Source: Pycnopodia helianthoides
Lineage: Eukaryota > Echinodermata > Asteroidea > Forcipulatida > Asteriidae
Length of the DNA stretch: 64,000 nt
Assembly: GCA_032158295.1 (NCBI GenBank)
Contig: CM063258.1
Coordinates: forward strand, 14,049,703 to 14,113,702
Direction: 5' to 3'
Under the pieces are notes generated by a model. It searched no databases, had not been told where the DNA came from, and saw only the letters and a program-made list of their open reading frames with translations. The position numbers and the translations under genes were made by a program. Shown in pieces: positions 25,301 to 32,107 of this stretch; the first letter of the stretch is position 1; every line of letters begins with the position of its first letter.

Positions 25301-28300
25301 TATCCCCCTTCCAGGTGCATTCAACTGCAACTCATACTCCTATTATGCAAGAGCAATAGTTGCATGTCTTCCAGCGTGGTTCCGTTTGCACAGTGCTTAA
25401 GGAGGTACCGCGACTTCCCGAAAGGCTTTCCCCCATCTTGTCAACGCTGGAAAGTATTCCACAACTTTCTTTGTGGTCGTGTTTGCCTCCCTCGCTTCTT
25501 CCACAAAAGGTAAGTTTTAAGAAATTTATAGCTATGGCCCAAATATACCCCGCTGTCTTACTCTTCTATGATATCTCTGTATGCCTTGTCCCTCTTGTGA
25601 CAAAACCACATCAAGCCTCGGACACAGGACCACTTATTGTCCACTCTCAATGTTTGTTTGATTATATGAAAGAGAATTCAGTAAGTAAGACATTTTGTTA
25701 ATACTTATTTCGCTGTGAAACAATACCTAATTGATAATAGAGTTTGTAAAAAATGGCATTTGAAAGAAAGATTCTGCCGTGTGAGAATGTGTTCTTCAGG
25801 TTTGAGTGGTCAAATAATGCGGTCACCAGCAGTTGTTTGTCTCAAGACAAGTCTGTAAGGAAAGGGTTAAAGAGCGGTTAAATGATGCTCTGAAATATAT
25901 ATTTTTTACATTTTTCCAATAGATGTAGTCCACAGTAAATAGAAAAAAATTATAATGAGTCCCTTACCTCACGCTAAAACATTGTAAAAATGTGTTTTCC
26001 TCGAAACACTCCCAGCCCAAAATCTGAAAACGCGAGGTCAAACAAACCCCACGACGAAGGACTCATGACGTCACCGGCGGCTAAGTAGTTTGGACCTGCC
26101 TATATGAATGTACTAAGCTAACAAAAAACAACGCCAAACTTCACCATTTGCAATTAATACGGCCGTAAATGTGATCTTTAAAGGACGATCCAACAGGCAT
26201 TGATCAGCAAGCCAATTTAAACGGATTTTGATTTGGGGATTTTCGTTTTTTGAGGGGGAAAGGCGATTCCGCAGCTTGGCTTATTTTTAGTGCATCGCTC
26301 TACACGTAAAGCATTCAACCCTAACATAACACACACACGGCAAGAATTCACTCGACAAGTGCCGCGCGAAGCATGAACAACGCAGACCGCATTTCACGGG
26401 GAGGCCCCTACACAACGCTTTCTTTCTTGACGTTTCTGTGCATGCTCGGGAATACGGTTATTCCCATGACATTGGAATAATCATCGCTGGTGCACACGTT
26501 CAAACCGTATACATGTGCAGCAGCACTGGTCCGCACACTCATGGTCTGCGTGGCTCAGTTCATGGGAAATTATTTTTAGCTTCGTTTATAGTGGAAAAAC
26601 TACCCAAGGTGTAGGCTTCATTTTACAATGACACAATTTAGGATACTCTGGATGAACAGAAAGAGTATTTTACTGTATGATGTAAGTTTGGTTTCTTCTT
26701 GATTTTGTTTTGTTTTCCAAGCAAAGAGACATTTATGTGTGTGTTTATAATGCTAACCGTGAGTTTTTAGCCGCCGGTGACGTCAAGGGGTCATATGCAT
26801 ATCATTATCATAGATAAGTAGTTTTTGACTTTCGGCTGAAAAAGCCGCGCAGAGAGGTGCATTTTTGACTTGAATTCTTTATTACTAAATGCAAATTTTA
26901 AGTTTAAAATGGTTATTAAACGGTATCTACGATGTCTATTCGGCCATTAAAAGGTAGTAGTCAAAATATTGAGAGCATCCTGTAACCGCTCTTTAAGGTA
27001 GCTAGCGCCCTCTGTTGATAGTTAGAGCGCAAAGTTACAAGAGTTTCAACTATTTTAAAAAATAACCAAGCATACACCATGGAGTTATCTTGATAAGTTA
27101 AAGTTGTAATCGTTCAATTAAATTTGATGAAGGAAATGTGTTTTTTCATTGAATGAAAATAAAGCTTTGAGACTTCTTCGATTAATCTTTCTGTTGGGAT
27201 ATAAAAGTGAGGTTTTTTTCTTTTCTTTCTTTGCGCTCGTAGAAAATTACTCAAACCTTTTACCTGAGTCCCTATTTTTACCTATGGGTGCTGAGTGCCT
27301 TGGTTAGCTCTTGCTACACGTTAACGTGGGACCTTAAAATGGACTGGGGATTGCTGGAACGATCTGCAGAGAATAAACTATTACGGAAAGAGATCGTCTA
27401 CTCGGATAAGGTACGGTCCCTTTCCTTTATAACGTTTCTTCTGAAGTCTTTTTGTTTTTTACGCCCTTTGGGATTTGTTTGGAAGTGTGTCATCTGTCAG
27501 TTTCACATTTTACTTTTGTGGCCGTAGGACAGAGTTTCATAGAGCTTCTGTTGCTTAACAGTTTTCTGCTAAGCAAAAATAAGCAGGATACCAGCCACAG
27601 ATGATACGTGTGACATTGTATTTTGGCTGGTAACCTTGTTTCGGTAAGCGTAATTTTGTAGTGCTTAGCTGCTTTTTGTGATCAAGCAGCTCTATGAAAT
27701 TGGGCACAGGTCGCCTCAACTCAATGTTCTCACCATTTTATGTTATTCATAAATACCCGGGACAGTTTATCCATTCTGATTGGTCGAGAGGAGATCACAT
27801 GGCCATGTTCAAAACGAGTGATATAAACACAGTGAGGAGTGTTTTAACATACGCCGGGTGCAGAGGCTTACGCGTGGCGCTAAATTACGCGTAAGGCAAT
27901 CCATACATACCGGTACTCCAAGTGAAATCTATTAGTATGCATACGCACAACCGTTGAGTGTCGCGTGCGATTTGACCCTTGATCGCGAAATGGAGCCTGT
28001 GGATGTGACAGGAATTGAAAATTGGCAGAAAAGTTTACAGATTTTACAACATTATTACGCTTTTTAATAAAAAAGGGTATTTTTGATTGGAAATAAAAGA
28101 CTGGTGACTCGATCTTGAGCGTTCGCTTTAGGACCTTGCAGGGTCGTGGCCATGTGATAAAGGACCTTGCCTGCAACTTGGTCCTGTATCGCATGGTAAT
28201 GACCTTGCCGGTTTTAACAAACGTTCAAGGCCTCGTTCCAGTCTTTTATTCCCTTACTTGTAACTCAACACCCAAATGATAAGATCAGTATGCCGATGAT

Positions 28301-30172
28301 TGAAGCGTTTGCCGTTTGGCCCTAAAGTCTCACGTCCCATCGGAAAATTTCCTGAACAGGATCTTGGAGAATCTTTGAAATTATGTTGGGAGTTAAAAAA
28401 TGTCGCTTCAGGTGAAGTAACTTTTTTATTTTTTGTGCATAATTCTCCCCACAGTATTACTATTTTGCAATGATAGAGGACTTCTTGCTGCGGTTCACGT
28501 GGACAATCTCCGTATCGATTGGTCAGCTGGGTTTAGTCCACGGTGACATTCTACTCAGTCTGTTGGCGCCCTTAGAAGTCTTCAGGTATGTACACAAATC
28601 AATCAATTAGATCGTTGACTGTAATTTCACAAGTTATCAGATTGAAAGAAAGTGATCTTATTTCATAAACAACCCATGCAGTGTCCTGACGATGACTAGA
28701 GCAAGCTAGTCGAAACGTTGAGACCAAAAGAACTCACTCCGCGGCAGTTAATTACGAGAAGTCAACCCAATCCACTAAGCGAAAGTAGTAGTCCAGGTCG
28801 ATTTCCTACCTTTCGCCCAGTACAAGTAGTAGTTAATAAGCAGGACAGTTCTTTTCAGAACTGGGAAAATCTACTCCGTGGTAGTAGAACAAATAGCAAG
28901 ACAAGTTCTCTAAAGATCCAAATCTACACAGCAAAGTAGATACACACATGGTGTTACCGCAAACCGAATATACAAAAAGTGAAAATGTGAGAAAAAGTGT
29001 CCGCCGTGAGCCAGTTCAACAAAATGTGGCGCGGCATGCACGCCATCCGATGCGGTAAATAAGGCACGCCATCCGATGCAGTAAATAAAGTTACGCGCCT
29101 GAACAAAAATGGGTCTGGATCGATGCCTGATGAGGGCATATTTGCTGAACAACTTTTTTTTTCCCTCTCCCATTGTAGAAGGTTCGTTTGGAACTTCTTC
29201 CGTCTTGAGAACGAGCATCTGAATAATTGTGGTAATTTCCGCGCCGTGAGGGACATCTCCATTAAGCCAGATAAGGAGAAGGAAGAAGAGAACCCTAAGA
29301 GCATGGAGGCCATGATGGACGACGAGGGCCAGGTGCCTCTCCTCAAACACAAGGAGAGTAAAGGGGAAGTGAGGTAGGTACCAGACTGTAAAGAAGTTGG
29401 TCGGGTTCCTCGTGATAAACACACCGGATTGAAGGAAGTGTTGTGGGTGCCAGACAGCAGAGGAGTAGTCGTGTCCATCTTTGCGACCATTCATAAACAC
29501 AAGAGAGTAAGGCCGTCTCCGAATTAGCGGCTACCGTTGTGGCCTCGGCTAGGTCACTGCACTATTATACGTTAAAGCATAGACTGCCCTTGGCAACACA
29601 CTTGGCAACAGCCATAGCCACCATTCAGCCAAGGCCTGAAGTGGAAGGTTGGTGGATACCAGACAGTGGAGGGATGGTCAGGTGCCTCTTCATGAACACA
29701 AGGGTAGTTTAAAGGGAACTTCGGTAGGTTCCAGACAACAAAGGATTGGTCAGGTGCCTTGTCATAAACAGAAGGGTAGTTAAGGGGAAGTTGGGTAGGT
29801 ACAAGACAATAGAGTAATGGTCTGGTGCCTCACCACAAAAAGAAAGGGAAGTGAAGGGGAAGTAATTACCAGGCACCATTTATCGACATGGTAAGGTTTA
29901 CAGCCTCTCCGAACTCAATTTTTGATTTTTATCCCGCTCTGATGTTCATACTTTGGTATTGAAACTTTTCTTTTGGGGGAAAAAACAGATTTGATGAAGC
30001 CATTTTACGACAGCGAGTCAGGTCGTCCGAGAGCGACATTTGCAACGAAAACAAGAACAACAGTCCAGAGAGGGAAGCCCTGCTCGGCGCTCCAAGTCAC
30101 GTCTCAACGAGCAGGATTAGATTCCAGCTCGGGGAAGGGGACGAGAACGGACAAGGGGAGGTGGCAGTATGA
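7328..30172 (+). CDS. XPR1: XPR1, SPX-EXS inorganic phosphate exporter (15 exons, complete)
   Basis: Fifteen exons encode about 717 residues (human XPR1 has 696). The N-terminal SPX domain starts [20 protein letters not shown] and holds the basic helix [10 protein letters not shown] that in SPX proteins binds inositol pyrophosphates. Transmembrane segments begin in exon 7; the EXS region keeps [38 protein letters not shown] and [17 protein letters not shown], which carry residues reported to line the phosphate path. The tail is acidic and low in structure, as in the family. XPR1 exports phosphate across the plasma membrane; vertebrate orthologues also serve as receptors for some gammaretroviruses, which is not implied here. 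Exon phases agree throughout except for base-level frame breaks in exons 11-12. Introns range from about 0.6 to 5.9 kb and are rich in TTAA elements. Confidence 0.96.
7725..8017 (-). mobile_element. tRNA-headed SINE
   Basis: Reverse complement begins GTGTCGTGGCCGAGTGGTTG, an A box of class-II (Ser/Leu-like) tRNA, with B box GGGTTCGAGTCCCGG and a body shared with copies at 16230 and 36453. Confidence 0.85.
8821..9130 (+). mobile_element. tRNA-headed SINE
   Basis: GTGTCGTGGCCGAGCGGTTG head, B box GGGTTCAAGTCCTGG, and the shared AAAGAACCCAG body. Confidence 0.85.
9527..10160 (+). mobile_element. tRNA-headed SINE split by a TTAA MITE
   Basis: Degraded head and B box (GGGTTCGAGTCCTTG) at 9527-9607; the SINE body resumes at 10000 after the family A element. 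Confidence 0.8.
9608..9999 (-). mobile_element. TTAA MITE, family A copy 2
   Basis: Complete, reverse orientation, inserted in the SINE at TTAA. Confidence 0.9.
10225..11022 (-). mobile_element. tRNA-headed SINE interrupted by a TTAA MITE
   Basis: Head at right (CCGCTCGGCCACGACAC), microsatellite tail (ATAATA) at left. The insertion at 10530 is flanked by TTAA that is present once in the uninterrupted copy at 16230-16652. Confidence 0.9.
10530..10909 (+). mobile_element. TTAA MITE, family A copy 3
   Basis: Complete, 380 bp, both TTAA ends intact; see the enclosing SINE for target-site evidence. Confidence 0.92.
11107..11258 (+). mobile_element. GGCCTGGAATT foldback element
   Basis: Inverted ends CCTGGAATTAC / GAAATTCCAGGCCTG with a shared CCATAGACTT interior. 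Confidence 0.7.
11259..11809. other. XPR1 intron 1, unassigned part
   Basis: No exon or recognised repeat seen. Confidence 0.35.
11810..12100. mobile_element. TTAA MITE with CACGTTGACTGCC ends
   Basis: TTAACACGTTGACTGCC and its exact complement at both ends, each followed by a TATATTCGTA/TACGAATATA match; 291 bp, single copy here. Confidence 0.88.
12101..12602. other. XPR1 intron 1, unassigned part
   Basis: AT-rich; no exon or recognised repeat. Confidence 0.35.
12603..13120 (-). mobile_element. CACTTCACGTCGG-family element with telomere-like insert
   Basis: Matches copies at 38021 and 62578 over GAATCTCGGAACACTCGGAC, CCCATTGAGC and GGTCTGGAATCGGGGATTAC. Left end TTAAAAAACCACTT; right end eroded. 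Confidence 0.65.
12931..12969 (+). repeat. Telomere-type CCCTAA repeat, about six units
   Basis: (CTAACC)n run inside the preceding element; other copies have only a short segment at this point. Confidence 0.95.
13300..13351 (+). CDS. XPR1: XPR1 exon 2
   Basis: Encodes [17 protein letters not shown] between acceptor TCACAG and donor GTAAGT, matching the second SPX helix (vertebrate FKDMLYSAQDQAP). It leaves one base of the next codon. Confidence 0.93.
13725..13826 (+). CDS. XPR1: XPR1 exon 3
   Basis: Encodes [20 protein letters not shown] then [14 protein letters not shown], the long SPX hairpin with the conserved FEEKF and CEKEL-KINTF motifs. Acceptor CTTTAG, donor GTAAGT; phases 1 in and 1 out. 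Confidence 0.95.
14545..15250. mobile_element. Fold-back-containing element upstream of XPR1 exon 4
   Basis: Left end GAGAGTTTATGCACTCTGAT-TGG, shared (inverted) with 16040-16095 and (direct) 27755-27800. The right part is a near-perfect hairpin at 15076-15241 with arms of about 75 nt carrying GTGGCTGGCCGCTGTTAATG and its complement. Confidence 0.75.
15353..15582 (+). CDS. XPR1: XPR1 exon 4
   Basis: Encodes the variable SPX linker (including a basic RRRRST stretch) and the conserved [20 protein letters not shown] core helix. Donor GTTTGT is weak but phase 0 fits exon 5. The linker is unlike the vertebrate sequence. Fold-back transposons lie within about 115 bp upstream and 25 bp downstream. 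Confidence 0.95.
15605..16103. mobile_element. Fold-back-containing element downstream of XPR1 exon 4
   Basis: Hairpin 15605-15754 (GGTCTTAACCGGCCGTTTAA with complement) plus the far end ATCAGACTGGATAAACTCTC. Same organisation, opposite direction, as 27741-28252. Confidence 0.72.
16230..16652 (-). mobile_element. tRNA-headed SINE, nearly full length
   Basis: Head at right, body and TATATAGCGC tail at left. The uninterrupted TGGTTAAGTGTC here is the empty-site reference for the MITE at 10530. Confidence 0.88.
16660..17415 (-). mobile_element. tRNA-headed SINE split by other repeats
   Basis: SINE segments at 16660-16740 and 17265-17415 are separated by a two-unit ~145-bp direct repeat (GCCGCCAACGTTCTGAAACG, 16741-16955) and a GGCCTGGAATT element at 17094-17262. 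Confidence 0.75.
17418..17545 (+). mobile_element. tRNA-headed SINE head fragment
   Basis: A-box-like GACCGAGTG, B box GGGTTCAAATCCCGG, then TGTCCTTGAGCGAGACACTT. Confidence 0.7.
17681..17830 (+). CDS. XPR1: XPR1 exon 5
   Basis: Encodes [19 protein letters not shown], the Lys-rich inositol-pyrophosphate site of SPX, then [18 protein letters not shown]. Exactly 50 codons, phase 0 on both sides. Confidence 0.96.
17855..18155 (+). mobile_element. LINE 3' fragment
   Basis: Encodes [20 protein letters not shown], the terminal motif of L2/CR1-like LINEs, then ends in GGCGGTATATAAAACATT and a TGTA short tail. Confidence 0.8.
18163..18556 (+). mobile_element. TTAA MITE, family A copy 4
   Basis: Complete; ends and interior as copy 1. 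Confidence 0.9.
18835..19005. mobile_element. tRNA-like sequences in inverted orientation
   Basis: Minus strand (18842-18912) and plus strand (18934-18995) both resemble tRNA A and B boxes (CTCAGTTGG...AGTTC/AAGTCCCGCTC); the plus copy lacks an anticodon arm. Read as SINE heads, not functional tRNAs. A third related minus-strand piece is at 19300-19375. Confidence 0.6.
19145..19225 (+). CDS. XPR1: XPR1 exon 6
   Basis: Encodes [20 protein letters not shown] followed by VPPLGAK, the conserved end of SPX and linker to the membrane part. 27 codons, phase 0 both sides. Confidence 0.95.
19670..19860 (-). mobile_element. Penelope-like terminal fragment
   Basis: GGCCTGACGTTTCGACCCTA followed by AAGCAGTCAAGTGGAAAGAG, shared with 32108-32300; the complement reads TAGGGTCGAAACGTCAGGCC. 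Confidence 0.6.
20121..20350 (+). mobile_element. TTAA MITE, family E copy 4
   Basis: Complete, 230 bp, ends 60 bp before XPR1 exon 7. Confidence 0.9.
20411..20489 (+). CDS. XPR1: XPR1 exon 7 (first membrane segment)
   Basis: Encodes [20 protein letters not shown] and LIILA, the WTTFR motif followed by the first transmembrane helix. Ends one base into the next codon at donor GTAGGC. Confidence 0.94.
20600..20890. mobile_element. GGCCCAATTTCATAGAGC-family foldback fragment
   Basis: Contains ATACCAGTCACA, TGGCTGGTAACC and GGTAAGCACAATTGTGT as in the complete copy at 37382-37573; ends degraded. Confidence 0.55.
20900..21190 (+). mobile_element. Dispersed repeat of unknown class beside XPR1 exon 8
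   Basis: Shares ATTCTGGTTGTGAAGCCAAG and ATCACTATACTAGCCAAGAA with 62215-62330, and a GTGGGAGGAAAACC segment (inverted) with 63270-63345. Confidence 0.6.
21278..21465 (+). CDS. XPR1: XPR1 exon 8
   Basis: Encodes the second membrane segment ([16 protein letters not shown]) and the family signature [27 protein letters not shown]. Phase 1 in, phase 0 out. Confidence 0.96.
21560..21931 (+). mobile_element. TTAA MITE, family B copy 1
   Basis: TTAAAGGCACTGGACACCTT to AGTGTCCAGTGCCTTTAA, 372 bp; interior GAAACGGCTCCCTCTGAAGT (here complementary strand) shared by five copies. Confidence 0.9.
21932..22555. other. XPR1 intron 8, unassigned part
   Basis: AT-rich; nothing recognised apart from a T-rich run before the exon 9 acceptor. 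Confidence 0.35.
22570..22752 (+). CDS. XPR1: XPR1 exon 9
   Basis: 61 codons encoding two hydrophobic helices and the conserved [20 protein letters not shown] motif. Phase 0 both sides; a pyrimidine-rich acceptor precedes it. Confidence 0.96.
22790..23108 (-). mobile_element. tRNA-headed SINE, full body
   Basis: Head at right (GCTCAGCCATGACAC), body with CTGGGGAGTATACAGCC and tail TATATGGCGC at left, matching 36453-36805 reversed. Confidence 0.82.
23380..23462 (-). mobile_element. tRNA-like SINE head
   Basis: Complement GTGGTCAAGTGGTTAGACTG ... GGGTTCGAATCCTACCA has A and B boxes; no other tRNA gene hallmarks. Confidence 0.55.
23592..23739 (+). CDS. XPR1: XPR1 exon 10 (start of EXS pore region)
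   Basis: Encodes [20 protein letters not shown], whose [11 protein letters not shown] block is near-invariant in EXS proteins and contributes phosphate-contacting Asp/Asn, then a membrane helix [13 protein letters not shown]. Ends one base into a Cys codon. Confidence 0.96.
24183..24402 (+). mobile_element. TTAA MITE, divergent family E copy 6
   Basis: TTAACCCTCCTACTTGCCAC to GTCAGACAGTAGGAGGGTTA; interior ~75% like other copies by eye. A partial sibling precedes it at 23986-24060. Confidence 0.8.
24735..25238 (+). repeat. Minisatellite, ~87-bp unit, six copies, before XPR1 exon 11
   Basis: Unit contains ACAAACAGAAGAAACCCATG and GGTACTTTGTGGCAGTCTGT; ends about 75 bp before the exon acceptor. 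Confidence 0.93.
25315..25509 (+). CDS. XPR1: XPR1 exon 11, with two compensating single-base frame breaks
   Basis: Family-conserved peptide runs through all three frames: [15 protein letters not shown], then [14 protein letters not shown] one frame over, then [14 protein letters not shown] back in the original phase. One base is missing by a T run (25385-25387) and one is extra in a C run (25430-25434); read literally there is a TAA just after the first break. NAGKY carries a reported phosphate-site Lys. Donor GTAAGT. Confidence 0.9.
25867..26996. mobile_element. 1.1-kb TTAA element with AGAGCGGTTA ends
   Basis: TTAAAGAGCGGTTAAATGAT and the complementary right end (CTGTAACCGCTCTTTAA); further inverted matches inside (GGCGGCTAA/TTAGCCGCC, GACGTCACCGG/CCGGTGACGTC). 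No long ORF, so non-autonomous. Confidence 0.82.
27243..27410 (+). CDS. XPR1: XPR1 exon 12, entry phase disagrees by one base
   Basis: Encodes [20 protein letters not shown] then [20 protein letters not shown] and IVYSDK, all conserved EXS sequence, in the frame that exits correctly into exon 13. The exon 11 junction instead predicts KENYSN followed by a shift at a four-T run (27258-27261); one more T would restore the frame. Confidence 0.9.
27530..27713 (+). mobile_element. GGCCCAATTTCATAGAGC-family foldback
   Basis: Contains AAGCAGGATACCAGCCACAG, TGGCTGGTAACC and CAGCTCTATGAAATTGGGC. Confidence 0.75.
27741..28252. mobile_element. Fold-back-containing element, third copy
   Basis: Left ATTCATAAATACCCGGGACA with TTTATCC-TTCTGATTGG; right AGTCTTTTATTCCC. 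Opposite orientation to 15605-16103. Confidence 0.65.
28455..28585 (+). CDS. XPR1: XPR1 exon 13
   Basis: Encodes [20 protein letters not shown] and [14 protein letters not shown]. The LLRFTWT motif holds the conserved Arg and Trp of the phosphate exit site. Phase 0 in, two bases out. Confidence 0.96.
28680..28985 (+). mobile_element. Penelope-like terminal repeat with hammerhead-like motif
   Basis: CTGACGA (28686-28692), hairpin GACTAG-AGCAAG-CTAGTC, then GAAAC (28712-28716). The following 270 bp are repeated, inverted, at 43800-44105. Confidence 0.65.
29179..29373 (+). CDS. XPR1: XPR1 exon 14
   Basis: Encodes [20 protein letters not shown] and FRAVRDIS, the most conserved end of EXS, then a charged tail. 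Its last ~45 bases and donor resemble units of a degenerate tandem array in the following intron. Confidence 0.96.
29390..29880 (+). repeat. Degenerate tandem array resembling the end of XPR1 exon 14
   Basis: At least three clear units (about 29670-29740, 29745-29805, 29818-29875) and one weaker unit (29400-29470) repeat the pattern GGTGCCTC...AACACAAGG...AAGGGGAAG...GGTAGGTACCAGAC. The same pattern spans the last ~45 coding bases and the donor of exon 14. Confidence 0.75.
29989..30172 (+). CDS. XPR1: XPR1 exon 15 (C-terminal tail, stop)
   Basis: Encodes [20 protein letters not shown], an Asn/Glu-rich stretch and [16 protein letters not shown], then TGA. The tail is not conserved in sequence with vertebrates, but the FDEA-R entry, position and phase fit. 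A longer plus-strand ORF here in another frame is a shadow. Confidence 0.88.
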
Positions 30173-30700
30173 GGGTGGTTCGACAGTCTCACGAGGTGTT
30201 ACTCCGGTGAGCGGAAAACTTCCGGCAAGGGGGTTAAATATGGGGATCATTGGTGCCATGTTTTATTGTCTAAATGAACACCACCTTCTTAGGAAGAGAA
30301 CGACCCACTGCTTCCCCACTGCTTTCAACGAAAGAAGTTTTGCGGGACGTTTGATTTCCGTCCAAGGGGAGAGGGACGATGAGATAGATGAGGGGGTGAC
30401 AGCCTACGTGCCTGATAAGTAACCCCTCCACAGGTAATTGACACCCCTGGGAAAAGTGGTCTAACCCCACAGGGGAGGGTCGCGATTTTTTTTTTCTGCA
30501 GCATGCTTCGTCAATACAGTCAACAGTTAAGAGATAGGCTGTTCTTCCCTATCCCTTAACTGTTGACTCCATAGCCGACATGTGCTGCAGAAAATAAATT
30601 TGCGTGAGGGTCGGCCTTGAAGGGAAGACACCAACTATGGAAATAAAGTGGTAACAAAGCAGGAAAACTGGATATGATTTGACGTCAAACAATAAAGTTG
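30173..30700 (+). other. XPR1 3' UTR with candidate poly(A) signals
   Basis: No coding content. AATAAA occurs at 30593-30598, 30642-30647 and 30691-30696; any could end the transcript. A strong hairpin (30496-30590) sits just before the first signal. Confidence 0.55.
30496..30590. repeat. Fold-back hairpin in the XPR1 3' UTR
   Basis: Arms begin and end CTGCAG and share the core GTCAACAGTTAAG (30519-30531), complementary with one mismatch region to CTTAACTGTTGAC (30555-30567). Each arm is about 43 nt with a short loop near 30542. It may be a tiny fold-back transposon or a structured 3' UTR element. Confidence 0.75.
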
Positions 30701-31137
30701 ACGATGGGCGGGTTCAATATGAGGTTGTCCAATTCTTAAAATCTCTCTCTTGGAACCCGGATAAGAAGTCTCCATTGCAGCAGGTTGTTGCTGCTTAGCA
30801 TTATTCTTAAGTTAAGTATCTCAATACAGGTTTCTCAGGATCACACTTGGTTGCAGCTTCTTAAAGCAGTAGGGGAAGTTTCAGTTTTCTTAGATTGGTC
30901 ACTACTCAAGGAATGTGTTGTGTACACCAAGACCAAGTAACGTAAATGCTGCATATGTATAGTCTAGTCGAGCAGATTGTACTGGCTAACAACACTGCCA
31001 AGAACCCAAGAATGCAACACTAAATTATCGCACTGTATACTTCCCAAAAGGGGCCAGTCTTAGCAAGTTTAAGCTTAGCCTTGGCAGATGCTTTAATTTA
31101 GGCTTACGTCCTGATTGCTATAGATAGTTCCCAGTAG

Positions 31138-31319
31138 CCGCCATCTTTACGGGCAAATTGCATTTTGGCTTGCAGGTGCGTCAAACGCTCAACTTATTAA
31201 CGCAGCCGCGTTGTTCACTGACCAATCCCGCAATGAGTTTCGTGAAATGCGGGCATGTTGCACGCCGTTCTCACACGAAACGCACGACTGTTTGTTCTAA
31301 ACTGCCCGTAAAGATGGCC
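31138..31319. mobile_element. Small TIR element
   Basis: GCCATCTTTACGGGCA and TGCCCGTAAAGATGGC at the ends; 182 bp, noncoding. Confidence 0.8.
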
Positions 31320-31563
31320 GATTTACGTCACACTGCAACCTATCTATTGCAGACTAAAGCGCTGGCTTAAGCTCCGACTTTAAAATGTGGCTTAGGCTCT
31401 TGACTTAAATCATGGCTTAGGCTCTGGATTATTCTATTGATTAGAGTCTGGCCAAAGCTCTCCAGCTAGTGATTTAATGTTAAGTACGAGCTTTGGTCAT
31501 GGCTTGGGCCATGGGTTGGGTTCTGGCTTAAACCCAAGCTATTGCTTTATCTCAGGTTCTGGC

Positions 31564-31944
31564 TTAAAGGCACTGGACACTTTTGGTAATTACTCAAAAT
31601 AATTGTTAGCATAAAAAACTTACTTGGTAACGAGCAATGGAGAGCTGTTGATAGTATAAAACATTGTGAGAAACGGCTCCCTCTGAAGTAACGTAGATTT
31701 TGAGAAAGAAGTAATTTCTCAGTAAAATATTTGAATTGATTTTGAGACCTCACGCGTGAGGTCTCCAAACAAGCATCTAAAGCACACAACTTCGTGTGTC
31801 AAGGGTGTTGTTCCTTCCATTATTATCTCGCAACTTCGACGACCAATTGAGTTCAAATTTTCACAGGTTTGTTATTTTGTGCATATGTTGAGATACACCA
31901 AGTGAGAAGACTGGTCTTTTACCAAAGGTGTCCAGTGTCTTTAA
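31564..31944 (-). mobile_element. TTAA MITE, family B copy 2
   Basis: Complete ends with TTAA; interior as other family B copies. Confidence 0.9.
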
Positions 31945-32107
31945 GCGCAGGTAAAAAGCTTGGATTGAAGCTATGGCTTTAGGCTTCGGATCATTTATAA
32001 ACGCTTTATTTACCACAAGCAGTGAACAAAAAAATGATAGAGCCCCCCCAAAAAGGTGCCCGAGAATCTTCTTTATGCACCAATTACGCTTTTTTTTTTA
32101 AAGCAAA

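Noticed and set aside
28910..29500. 196- and 178-aa minus-strand ORFs
   Set aside because: They overlap XPR1 exon 14 antisense in two frames; the sense exon is conserved and explains the open frame.
29973..30422. 149-aa plus-strand ORF
   Set aside because: Frame-shifted shadow of XPR1 exon 15 plus 3' UTR; the spliced frame ends at 30172.
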